Below are positions 44,739 to 53,398 of a DNA stretch of 64,000 nt, piece after piece. Under the pieces are notes generated by a model. The model ran no database searches. It was given only the letters and a program-made list of their open reading frames with translations, and was not told the DNA's origin. Numbering within the stretch: the stretch's first letter is position 1; every line of letters begins with the position of its first letter. The position numbers were made by a program, and so were the translations under genes. The DNA is from CAZVGZ01 sp964627605. GTDB lineage: Bacteria; Latescibacterota; MWCZ01; CAZVGZ01. Location of the stretch: positions 1 to 64,000 of the forward strand of contig CAZVGZ010000001.1 in assembly GCA_964627605.1 (NCBI GenBank), written 5' to 3'.

Positions 44739-45662
44739 ATGTCGGATAAGCGCTGGACATTGGTGATAGTACCGCACGCTCGGCGGACCGTTCGAGAGAT
44801 AGGGATCTCCGCTCGTGCCGTGATAGTGGTGTGCCTCCTTGCTGTGATGCTGGTAGGCATGGTTGTAACCTACGGTGTGGGTTTCCATATGAAGACCCAT
44901 CGTCAGGCGCAGGTCGAACATCTAGCAGGTGAGAATACCGATTTAGGACAGCGGATTCAGCAGATGGCTGGTGGTATCGCGGTGCTCAAGACCCGGATGG
45001 AGGAGTTGACACGGCGAGACGAGATGCTACGAATTTTGGCCGACCTGCCGGAAATTGACCCGGATATCCGTCAGATGGGAATTGGTGGACCTGGAGGTGG
45101 TGGGCCGACATTCACTAGTCGTGCCGCTCAGATGGGGCTGCGCCTCGACAATGACATCTCCAAGCTAACGCGACAGGCAGCACTTCAACGCGAAAGCTTT
45201 GAGGACATCGAAAGTCGATTGGCTAAAGATGAGGAGTTGCGCAAACATCTGCCCTCTATCTGGCCGGTCCGCCCATCGCGCGTATATGTCTCATCGTATT
45301 TCGGCTATCGCCGTGACCCGTTCACTAATCGCCGTAAGTTCCATCAAGGGCTGGACTTAGCCGGTCGCAGAGGTACCGATGTCTATGCCACCGCCGATGG
45401 TGTCGTGGCGTTGGCGAAGGCTAGGACGCGTACTCGCCATGGGTTGGGCAAAGAGGTTCGCATCGACCATCAATTCGGCTACCGAACGGTATATGGTCAT
45501 CTGCAAAACGTGTTCGTGAGGGCTGGGCAGACGGTCAAGAGAGGTCAGCGGATCGGTGCGGTTGGGTCAACAGGGCGCACGACGGGGCCGCATCTCCACT
45601 ACGGCGTTTTCCATAACGGCAGACCCGCCGACCCCATCAACTATCTTTTCGCCAAGCCGTAA
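44739..45662 (+). CDS. M23 family murein endopeptidase, membrane-anchored
   Basis: A 307-residue cell-wall hydrolase. Residues 27-47 are a single TM segment and 50-100 a coiled coil; a Gly-rich linker (GIGGPGGGGPT) follows. The C-terminal lysostaphin-type domain starts near 180: SSYFGYRRDPFT, zinc ligands His202 and Asp206 (HQGLDLA), and His285-x-His287 (GPHLHY). Ligands are complete, so it should be active, unlike divisome activators of the EnvC class. It cuts peptide cross-links of peptidoglycan during growth. It is downstream of a good promoter and convergent with uvrB. Confidence 0.93.
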   Translation: MSDKRWTLVIVPHARRTVREIGISARAVIVVCLLAVMLVGMVVTYGVGFHMKTHRQAQVEHLAGENTDLGQRIQQMAGGIAVLKTRMEELTRRDEMLRILADLPEIDPDIRQMGIGGPGGGGPTFTSRAAQMGLRLDNDISKLTRQAALQRESFEDIESRLAKDEELRKHLPSIWPVRPSRVYVSSYFGYRRDPFTNRRKFHQGLDLAGRRGTDVYATADGVVALAKARTRTRHGLGKEVRIDHQFGYRTVYGHLQNVFVRAGQTVKRGQRIGAVGSTGRTTGPHLHYGVFHNGRPADPINYLFAKP

Positions 45663-45708
45663 CATGGCCGGAATGGTGATGAAAGTCAAATAGCGAACAG
45701 AAAGAGCC

Positions 45709-47702
45709 CTATGGGGCTTCGAGGTCGCCCCGTAGCTCTGATATCTCATCCCTGATCTTCGCCGCCTTTTCAAACTCCAGATTTTTGGCGGCCTCCAACA
45801 TCATCCCTTCGAGCTCAGTGATAATCTCCTGAGGCGACTCGCCAGCTGGGTACTCAAACTCGGTCGCTGCTGATGAAGGATCGCCCTGTTTGGCTTTGGC
45901 GTCAGCCACCGATGTGGCTGTCATTATCTCCTCCACCGATTTGACTATCGACTCAGGCGTGATGCCGTGCTCTTCGTTGTGAGCCATCTGGACTGTTCGG
46001 CGGCGGTTGGTCTCCGCGATGGCTCGGCGCATCGAATCGGTCAGTTTGTCGGCGTACATAATCACCTGGCCGTCCACATGCCTCGCCGCGCGCCCTGATG
46101 TCTGAATCAGCGAAGTCTCTGAGCGCAGATATCCCTCCTTGTCTGCGTCCAGTATCGCCACTAACGACACCTCTGGTAGATCGAGCCCTTCACGCAGAAG
46201 GTTTATGCCAACCAACACGTCAAACTCGCCTAGACGCAGATCGCGCAGAATCTCCACACGGTCGAGAGCTTTTATGTCCGAATGCAGGTACCGCACCCGC
46301 ATGTCGAGCTCAATAAGATAGTCCGTGAGGTCCTCAGCCATCCGCTTTGTAAGCGTAGTCACGAGCGTGCGGTCGCCCATATCCACGCGGCGGCGAACCT
46401 CGTCGATCAGATCGTCCACCTGGCCTGTCGCCGGTCGGATGACTACTTCAGGATCAATCAGTCCGGTGGGCCTGATCACCTGCTCGACCACAACACCGCC
46501 TGACCTCTGTAGCTCATGCGGTCCTGGCGTCGCTGACACAAACACCGTCTGCCCGATCATATCCTCAAACTCATCAAAAAACAGCGGGCGGTTGTCTAAC
46601 GCTGAGGGCAGCCTGAAGCCGTACTCCACCAGCGACTCTTTCCTCGACCTATCCCCTCCGTACATCCCCCTAAACTGAGGGATCGTCGCGTGGGACTCAT
46701 CTATGAAAGTCANNNNNNNNNNAAATAGTCCAACAGCACAGCGGGCCTGTCGCCAGGTTTCCTGCCGTCCATATGTCTCGAATAGTTCTCCACGCCGCTG
46801 CAGTACCCCACCTCGCGGAGCATTTCTACGTCAAATCTGGTCCGAGACTCCAACCGCTGCGCCTCAACAAGCCTATTTTGCGCTCTCAACTCTGCGAGCC
46901 GCTCTTCAAGTTCGATCATTATTGATTGACATGCGTCTTCAATCTGAGGGGCGGTGGATACAAAATGTTTAGCGGGATAGATCGCTACACGCTCTAGCTC
47001 TTCGCCTATATGCCCGGTGACAATGTTGATCGTGCTGATTCTTTCTACCTCATCGCCGAACAGTTCGATGCGTATCGCTTCCTGCTCATACGCCGGTCGG
47101 ACCTCAATCACATCGCCACGGACTCGGAACGTCCCACGCTCAAACGCGATGTCATTTCTGGTGTAGTAGATGTCCACCAGGCGACGTAGTATATAGTCGC
47201 GATTGACCATCTGGCCTTGCTCAATGAGGCACAGCATGTTCTTGTACTGGTCGGGCGACCCCAAACCGTATATGCACGACACCGACGCCACTACTATCAC
47301 ATCTCGACGCTCAAACAGGCGACTGGTCGCTCTTAACCGCAGCCGGTCGATCTCTTCGTTTACACTGGCGTCTTTCTCAATGTAGGTGTCGGTTCTGGGT
47401 AGGTACGCCTCAGGCTGGTAGTAGTCGTAGTAGCTGATAAAATACTCAACGGCGTTGTTGGGGAAAAGCTGCTTTAGCTCGCCGTAAAGCTGTGCGGCGA
47501 GCGTCTTGTTGTGCGAAATCACCAGCGCTGGTCGATTGATCTTCTCTATCGCCGCCGCGATAGTATACGTCTTACCGCTGCCTGTCACCCCCAACAGCGT
47601 CTGCCACCGTTCGTCCAGGTTGAACCCGGTGACAAGCTCATCAATCGCCATCGGCTGATCGCCCTGCGGCGTGTATTCAGATATCAGTTCGAATTTTGGC
47701 AT
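45709..47702 (-). CDS. uvrB: UvrB, excinuclease ABC subunit B (interrupted by assembly gap)
   Basis: Damage-verification helicase of nucleotide excision repair. The N-terminal part runs 47702 to about 46723 with Walker A LGVTGSGKTYTI and the beta-hairpin YYDYYQPEAYLPRTDTYIEKD (damage-probing), up to LLDYF. The gap of 10 N at 46713-46722 falls before TFIDESH (Walker B helicase motif II), which continues in a second frame segment from 46712 to 45709: FVSATPGPHE, LREGLDLPEVSLV, RAARHVDG and a C-terminal UvrB/C-binding domain. Total length of 665 residues needs about 14 missing bases rather than 10, because 10 N leaves the two parts out of phase. Not a frameshift in the gene as such. Confidence 0.95.
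46713..46722. other. Assembly gap (10 N)
   Basis: Ten undetermined bases inside uvrB. Comparing conserved UvrB text on both sides (LLDYF and TFIDESH) with the usual spacing (DYxPxDxLLxxDESH) suggests about 14 bases are really missing. Confidence 0.95.
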
Positions 47703-47912
47703 CGTGTGGTTCTACTATCGACGGTCGACTCACTTAGGGGCCCCAAATTCTCTGCCCGTATAGTTACGCAGGTTGCCCACCAAAGATATACGATCGGCGA
47801 CTGGACGTCCACCGCTGCCTCGGTGGTGTTGGATGCGTGCAGGTTGGCATCGCAGGTGGCTAGGGGTTACTGATACGCGGCGTTGACTACATCCGACAAT
47901 AAGGGACTGGAT

Positions 47913-48257
47913 GTGGGAATTAAGGAGTTTGTGTGGCTTGGGGTTTTTTGGGCGATGCAGACGACGGCGATGATTCTGTTTAAGTGGGGCAGCACCGAGT
48001 CGGGCCGGTGGCTATGGGGATTTGCTGGCGGCCACGTTTTCGGCGTGTCGAGCATCTGGATTTTGATGGTGCTCTACAAATCTATGAACCCCAACGTGGC
48101 GATGGGTATAGCTCTGAGCGGCGGTTTTCTGTGCGCGCAGTTGGGTGTTGCGTTGGTCTACCACTCGCAGTTGACGTTCGTGCAGTGGGCCGGTCTGGCA
48201 GCAATTGTCGCTGGGATGATGGCGCTGTCGATGGGTGGACGAGCACACTTCGTGTGA
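47913..48257 (+). CDS. Small membrane protein, SMR/EamA-like transporter family
   Basis: A 114-residue integral membrane protein with four TM helices of about 20 residues, the layout of small multidrug resistance (SMR) or half-EamA transporters. Segments are LGVFWAMQTTAMILFKWG, GGHVFGVSSIWILMVLYK, MGIALSGGFLCAQLGVALVY and WAGLAAIVAGMMALSMG. The SMR glutamate in TM1 (EmrE Glu14) has no obvious equivalent in TM1, so a drug-exporter role is unlikely; a dimeric lipid or sugar carrier is possible. The GTG start at 47913 has AAGGGA six bases upstream; alternatives are TTG 47883 or GTG 47931. Confidence 0.6.
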   Translation: MGIKEFVWLGVFWAMQTTAMILFKWGSTESGRWLWGFAGGHVFGVSSIWILMVLYKSMNPNVAMGIALSGGFLCAQLGVALVYHSQLTFVQWAGLAAIVAGMMALSMGGRAHFV

Positions 48258-48389
48258 CACTTCGGGTCTTATTTGGCACACTTCGTTTAGTTTTGGGCCT
48301 GCGTCTGCGCCGCCTATGTGGTTCGGGCTGCTTGTTCAATAGGCCCGACCCGCCGCGTAGAGATAGGTCCATAGATCACACGAAGTGTG
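48244..48389. repeat. Inverted pair of 13-base hairpin elements between convergent genes
   Basis: CACACTTCGTGTG at 48244-48256 overlaps the stop of the small membrane gene; its exact reverse complement CACACGAAGTGTG at 48377-48389 abuts the stop of the URO-D gene. Each copy is itself a CACAC/GTGTG hairpin with TTC or GAA loop, so each leftward or rightward transcript ends at the same hairpin. Extra ACACTTCG fragments occur at 48258 and 48280. Possibly a pair of terminators or a small dispersed repeat. Confidence 0.55.
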
Positions 48390-49493
48390 TTAGCCGCCGT
48401 ATTTTTGACCGAGTTCACGGACCAGGTCCACGAAGGCGCGGTGGTCGTCAAATGAGGTGTCAGGGGGGGTGGCGTGGTCGATGCCTGGGACATAGCCGCC
48501 TGATTCGAGCAGTGCCGGGACTTTGCGCATAACCTCTTTTTTCATGGCATCACCGCCTTCTGCGACGGCGCGTTTGTCTACGCCGCCTAAGAGCGCGAGT
48601 TTGTTGCCAAACCGCTTGCGGGCGTTTTGCGGCTCCATTCCTGCGGCTATCTCGAACGGGCAGATAGCGTCCACACCCGACCCGACGAACATATCGAGCA
48701 GGCTGTCGGCGTTGCCGTCAGTGTCGAGCCAGATGACAGGTATTCCGCACGACTTGATGTGATCGTTTAGCGGCTCGTAGTAGGGCATCATGAATCTTTT
48801 TACGAAGTCAGGGGAGATCAACGGTCCGGTCTTGTGGGCCATATCCTCCCAGAGCAAAATGAAGTCCAAACCCTCGAAGTTGTCAGTGACTCGCGTAATC
48901 AGCCGCGTATAAAAGTCCAGCCACCAACGCATTATCTCGTGGATGAGGTCGGGGTCGTCGTAGTAGACGTAGGCCAGACGCTCCTCGCCAAAGCAGTTGC
49001 GCGGTGTTCCGTAGGCACCGCACACAGTCATCCCCAACGGGTAGTCGCGGTCGTAGTAATCCTCGTGCATCTCCGCCCAATCGGGATACCTGGTCGATAC
49101 ATCAGGATCAAGCTGGTTTTTCCGCATTGTTTCGAAGTCGGCAGGTGTTTCGATGGGGAACTTGAGCCACTGCGGCATGGACCGCTCAGGATGCGTGGCG
49201 CTCTGTCGTCGGACTATCCCGTAGCGGTCCTGATATACAACGTACTTGTCGTCACGTTCGAGCTCTTTATGCTCAAAGGTAGGGTCCAGAGGCAGCATCG
49301 TAAAGCCTGAATTGACAGGCAGATAGGCCCATTTCTCCATCTCAAAGTAGTCGTGCGCCAAAACGTCCTCTGACAGACCCTCTTTGCGCCATCTGGTTAT
49401 GGTCTCGCCCCAGAAACCAAGCGTTTCCCACCTCAGTGGCCGATCGACGCGCTCAAAGCGCATCTGCCTCAAAAACCTCTCCCGCGTATCCAT
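48390..49493 (-). CDS. URO-D family protein, copy 4
   Basis: A 367-residue URO-D/methyltransferase-superfamily protein, starting DTRERFLRQMRFERVDRPLRW, the pattern of the large uncharacterised branch rather than HemE. It is more divergent from copies 1-3 than copies 2 and 3 are from each other. Candidate active-site residues lie in PVIWLDTDGNADSLLDMFVGSG and LLGGVDKRAVAEGG, the latter close to GGIDTRAL-like segments of related proteins. It lies just downstream of the GH2 gene on the same strand (about 126 bases), so could be co-expressed with glycan degradation. Confidence 0.85.
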   Translation of the reverse strand: MDTRERFLRQMRFERVDRPLRWETLGFWGETITRWRKEGLSEDVLAHDYFEMEKWAYLPVNSGFTMLPLDPTFEHKELERDDKYVVYQDRYGIVRRQSATHPERSMPQWLKFPIETPADFETMRKNQLDPDVSTRYPDWAEMHEDYYDRDYPLGMTVCGAYGTPRNCFGEERLAYVYYDDPDLIHEIMRWWLDFYTRLITRVTDNFEGLDFILLWEDMAHKTGPLISPDFVKRFMMPYYEPLNDHIKSCGIPVIWLDTDGNADSLLDMFVGSGVDAICPFEIAAGMEPQNARKRFGNKLALLGGVDKRAVAEGGDAMKKEVMRKVPALLESGGYVPGIDHATPPDTSFDDHRAFVDLVRELGQKYGG

Positions 49494-49579
49494 ACCCTTC
49501 GGGCCCTTCTGGACACTTCGTGCCGTTTTTTTTCAGTGAATCCGAGAGTTTGGCTGGGGTAGCTCCCCTGCGGACAACA

Positions 49580-49592
49580 GACCCTTCGGGTC
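49580..49592 (-). terminator. Small GC hairpin after GH2 gene
   Basis: GACCC-TTC-GGGTC forms a five-base-pair hairpin just beyond the leftward GH2 gene. On the leftward strand it reads GACCCGAAGGGTC. No T-run follows immediately, so termination is not assured. The spacing of 99 bases to the next start fits a leader or attenuation region. Confidence 0.3.
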
Positions 49593-49619
49593 ACTCTATT
49601 CATCGAAAATGTGAGTCTG

Positions 49620-52445
49620 CTAGGGCAGCGCTCCAACCGACAACAGCGCTTTTGCTGCGGTTTCATTGAGCGCTAACTCTGGTCGACAATCATCTGATTG
49701 AGCGTGTCTGAGCAACTGCGAAAGCATATATCTCGCCTCTGGCCACTTCTGTTCGAGATTTAGTGCGCAGATGATGAGCGCTCCCTGTCCGACGCGCCGC
49801 TCAACAAGATAGCCCAGCGGATGGCAGATGAGATATGAGTGCATGACGCGGATCACCGGGTCGCCATCGTTAAGCCCCAAAGGCGTCAGGTCCAGCGGTG
49901 GCGAGTCAGTTATCATCCTGAAAAACTGAAGGTCGGTGTAGCCCTCATGGGGCATGTCGCCAAGCATTGGGTGGTCGGCGATGATAGTGCCGTCGTGGCC
50001 GTCTTCGTTGGGCGGGTAGTTCGCTGGTGGTGTAAAAAAATAGTGGCCCTCTTTCATGCCAAACAGCGGACGATATGGACGCACCAACCCCTCTGACGCC
50101 ACCAGAACGGCGCGGCCACCATCGTTGAGGTATTCGAGCAGTTGAGCATCGACGCGCTCAGTGAGCAGCACGTTGCCAGGCTGCGCTTTGGACACACCCG
50201 CTTGTTCAATTCCGTCTACCGACTTCAGCCAGGTGTGTTCGGGAGTGCCATAGATACCTGTGTTGGATGGCAGTTGGATTTCGTGTGGAAAAACCCACAG
50301 GTCCCACCGGTTTGTGACGACCCGGTCGCCGTCGGTAATGCAGGCGATTAACCGCGCTGGCGTTGGTGTCATCACTTGCGGTGCAGTGAATTCCACCTGA
50401 CCTGCAAGGTACGTTCGGTACGGCTGGTGTGAGGCTTTTACAGTACCAGTAGAGACCACCTCTTTTCCGACGGATAGCTCCCACCCAATAGCACCAAACG
50501 ACAGCGGCGGGTGCGAGAAATCTGACACATGGAGGTCGCAGCTGACCAAGTCGCCTGGTTCGACCACACGGTCATCGAACCCCAGACTGCACATTATCAC
50601 CGCGTCGCCGTTAGTCTCAAGCCAAGATGCGGCGTCGGCGATCTTTCGCTCGTAAAACTCGTCGATCACGCCTTGGGGAGATGGGTTCCCATCCATGGCG
50701 TTGAAATGGCATATGCCAGCCAGATTCTCATAATCCCTGCGACACGCCTCCATCTTGGCTTTGGACTCCAAAAGTTGCAGATGTTGGCTGTTTTTGGCCC
50801 CCTGGGCCAGCGTGTGGCTGATGCCCTGTTTGGCTGCGGCTTTGATGGCGATCTCGGCTGCGTAGGGCCTCATAGCGCCGGAATATCTCTCTATAAGCGC
50901 AACATCTGGGAAAGAGCTCCACCACTTATACTCATGTTGGATTAACGGCAGCGCGGTATCGCCGTCGCGGGAGGCTTGGTCGTTTACGAAATCTTGGGGC
51001 AGATCCTCGTTTAAGCCGCCGTCAGTCCAGATAACCAGCGCCGTTGGTTTGATTTTCTTTGTGTCGTTGTAGCACTTCCATGCCGAACGCGGAAAATCGG
51101 TATCGGCGCCGTATTCATTACTCAGGCAATAGAGGTTGGCCGATGGGTGATTTACATCGCGTAGGACGACGTTGTTCCACTGTGTTGTGAGAGCGTCGCG
51201 GAATCTGGGTGTTGGCTGCGGCCACTGGTATACGTGGTCAGGTGTGTTGCCGCCCCACGCTCCTATCGCTCCCATCTCACTCTGAATCAGCAGACCCACC
51301 TCGTCAGCGACGTCGTAGTACTCTGGGGTCTGCGCGTACGACTGTAGCCTGACATAGTTGTAGCCGTAGTCACGAAGCGTTTTCAGCCTTTTACGAAGCC
51401 GATCACGGTCGGTGTCTGGGCTGCCGGTCTCAGGGCAGGGGATAAACTCTCCGGTGCCCCTCATGTAGTACGGCTCGTCGTTGATGAGAAAATGCTTGGC
51501 GTCGGTGGACAGGCTCACGAAGCCGATCCGCTCTGAGACCGCATCCAGAATCCGCCCGTCCTGCACAATCTCTGCATCAACGCGGTAGAGGTTGGGCGAA
51601 TCGGGGCTCCATGGCTGTGGCGACGGTATCGTGATGCGACACTCGGCCAAATTGCCAACGACAGGGGCCTTCACGCTCTGCTCCTGCCTTCCGTTTACCG
51701 GCGTTACTGTCGCTCGCAGAGTCAGATCGGAGATGGTCTTTGGAGAAAGATCGAACTGGGCGGATACATCCACCGCCTGTCCATTCAGGTCAGGACGACA
51801 GCGAAGCTGTTCAATCCGTGCCGAGCCAGCGGAAACGATCTCAACACCGCGATACAGACCCGACCAGTTGCCCTGCCAACTGTAGGCCATCCCAAAAATC
51901 CGATCCGCCTCGTGTACCCTCACTACAATGTCATTCTGGGCTTTCAAGTTGACTACGTCGGTGATCTCGAACCCGAATGGCACAAACGGCTGTCCGTGGT
52001 TGCCTAACTCCACACCGTTCAGCCAGACTTGAGCAGATGGATGCGCTCCGCCGAACATCATCCACACCCGCTCTGACTCCCACGCGTCTGGCACCTCGAA
52101 ACTTGAGGCGTACCACCCCGTGCCTTTGTAAGTCGCGCGAAAAGTCCTGGCCATCAGTCGGAAATCCCACACCATCTCACTCTCGTCGCTTCCGAACCCC
52201 TGGCCCTGCCAACATCCCGGCACCTCTATCGTGTCTTGAAAAATGTCCGACTGCCCAAACCACCCCTCACCGACACCAACGTCTTCTGGATCCAGTCGAA
52301 AGCACCACCTCGGGTCCAAACTCCGTCGCCTCTCGGCTGCATGTGTCAGCACCGGGTTCACTCGCACCGGGGCCAGGACGTTTTCTGCCGCTTCACCCAT
52401 CTGTCTACCGCCATTTTCCATTGGGGATTCGCATATCCGCGCCAT
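49620..52445 (-). CDS. Glycoside hydrolase family 2 protein (beta-galactosidase/glucuronidase-like)
   Basis: A 941-residue GH2 enzyme. The sugar-binding domain contains FYTGTGWYASSFEV-like text (GTGWYASSFEVPDAW), WLNGVELGNHGQPFVPFGFEIT, and the immunoglobulin-like domain follows. The TIM barrel has the acid/base Glu444 in LSNEYGA and the nucleophile likely Glu505 in IQHEYKWW. GH2 enzymes remove terminal beta-linked galactose, mannose or glucuronic acid from glycans. There is no obvious signal peptide; the ATG at 52445 has a GGAA site, although an internal ATG at 52421 or 52400 may be used. It pairs with a URO-D gene, a GH98 remnant and xylulokinase in a carbohydrate-use segment. Confidence 0.85.
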   Translation of the reverse strand: MARICESPMENGGRQMGEAAENVLAPVRVNPVLTHAAERRRSLDPRWCFRLDPEDVGVGEGWFGQSDIFQDTIEVPGCWQGQGFGSDESEMVWDFRLMARTFRATYKGTGWYASSFEVPDAWESERVWMMFGGAHPSAQVWLNGVELGNHGQPFVPFGFEITDVVNLKAQNDIVVRVHEADRIFGMAYSWQGNWSGLYRGVEIVSAGSARIEQLRCRPDLNGQAVDVSAQFDLSPKTISDLTLRATVTPVNGRQEQSVKAPVVGNLAECRITIPSPQPWSPDSPNLYRVDAEIVQDGRILDAVSERIGFVSLSTDAKHFLINDEPYYMRGTGEFIPCPETGSPDTDRDRLRKRLKTLRDYGYNYVRLQSYAQTPEYYDVADEVGLLIQSEMGAIGAWGGNTPDHVYQWPQPTPRFRDALTTQWNNVVLRDVNHPSANLYCLSNEYGADTDFPRSAWKCYNDTKKIKPTALVIWTDGGLNEDLPQDFVNDQASRDGDTALPLIQHEYKWWSSFPDVALIERYSGAMRPYAAEIAIKAAAKQGISHTLAQGAKNSQHLQLLESKAKMEACRRDYENLAGICHFNAMDGNPSPQGVIDEFYERKIADAASWLETNGDAVIMCSLGFDDRVVEPGDLVSCDLHVSDFSHPPLSFGAIGWELSVGKEVVSTGTVKASHQPYRTYLAGQVEFTAPQVMTPTPARLIACITDGDRVVTNRWDLWVFPHEIQLPSNTGIYGTPEHTWLKSVDGIEQAGVSKAQPGNVLLTERVDAQLLEYLNDGGRAVLVASEGLVRPYRPLFGMKEGHYFFTPPANYPPNEDGHDGTIIADHPMLGDMPHEGYTDLQFFRMITDSPPLDLTPLGLNDGDPVIRVMHSYLICHPLGYLVERRVGQGALIICALNLEQKWPEARYMLSQLLRHAQSDDCRPELALNETAAKALLSVGALP

Positions 52446-52597
52446 CCGATTCCAGCATTTCCAAAGCCAAGTGCGTCCAGGTCAGCCGGGTTGGTCGACG
52501 CGTCGACCGCACATGGTCGCTTTGGACACTGATCTTATCTGTAGGTGCGCCGCAAAAGGTCTTACTCTGGGCAACGATGTCCGCACCCCTGTAGTAT

Positions 52598-53398
52598 GTG
52601 TGTCGAATCCAGGGTAGCCAACCCCTGCGCATCGCTATCCTAAATGAAAGAGTTGAGCCGGTGAAAACACCACTGAAAGTCGAGATTTCGCCCAGCCATC
52701 CGCTCCTTATCCTGATGGTGGACCGAGGTCCGCTAGGAGGCGAAGACGAGGGTGCCAAGATGGTCCGGCTGTACGAGGAGTTGGACGATGACATCAGGCC
52801 GTATATCACATTACAGATCAAGGCGGTACGGTCGAGTGACTTCCAGCGGGACGAGATTCTTCTCTCCTACGCCCAAAAAACCAACCTTCCTATCACTCTC
52901 CAGATTCAAGGAGATAACGGCGACCGGCAGGATACCATGCCGATTGAGACGGTTCGCCGTTTTATTGATGAGTACCCGTGCATTGTCGGCCTTTAGATCG
53001 TCGAGGCGAGCCAACGCACGTTCGCCGATCAACCTGCTGGTCCTGAATACACAATGGGACGTAATGCTCGATATGCCAGAGATGTCATAAAGCTCGCAGG
53101 CGAATACGGTCTGTTTATGAGTTGGCAACTCATGCGGGACAACTACGCCGCCATCGGTTGTTCTGGAGACAACGAAGCGCTGTTTGACACCATCATCGAA
53201 TACAGCGACTACGTGATCCCGATGCACGAGATGAACGTCACGACAATCACGCTGGATCAGAGCCCAGGCGGGTATCAGGACTTCGACCAGGGGGCGGCGA
53301 AAAAAATATGTCATCGACCCCCAATAATCACGTTGGGCGTCGATTCTTTTTTCCGGGGTGCAATGTGTTGGTGGTGGTCTATGCGGCTGGATGGATAA
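52598..53398 (+). pseudogene. GH98-like glycosidase fragment with an in-frame TAG
   Basis: Two in-phase frames (52598-52996 and 53054-53398) join across a TAG at 52994-52996: ...PCIVGL-stop-IVEASQRTFADQ... CAG (Gln) to TAG would restore one frame. The protein resembles the catalytic core of glycoside hydrolase family 98 (endo-beta-galactosidase type): PLLILMVDRGPLGG, DIRPYITLQIK, then LAGEYGLFMSWQLMRDN and FDTIIEYSDYVIPMHEMN match the order of GH98 strands. The frame is only 267 codons, well short of a complete GH98 enzyme. The C-terminal text (GVDSFFRGAMCWWW) implies an internal deletion. It overlaps the end of the convergent xylulokinase gene. Confidence 0.7.

Noticed and set aside
53300..53327. 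Possible one-base frameshift at an A7 run in the GH98-like remnant
   Set aside because: The original frame continues with GH98-like text (GVDSFFRGAMCWWW), so an internal deletion explains it better than a frameshift.
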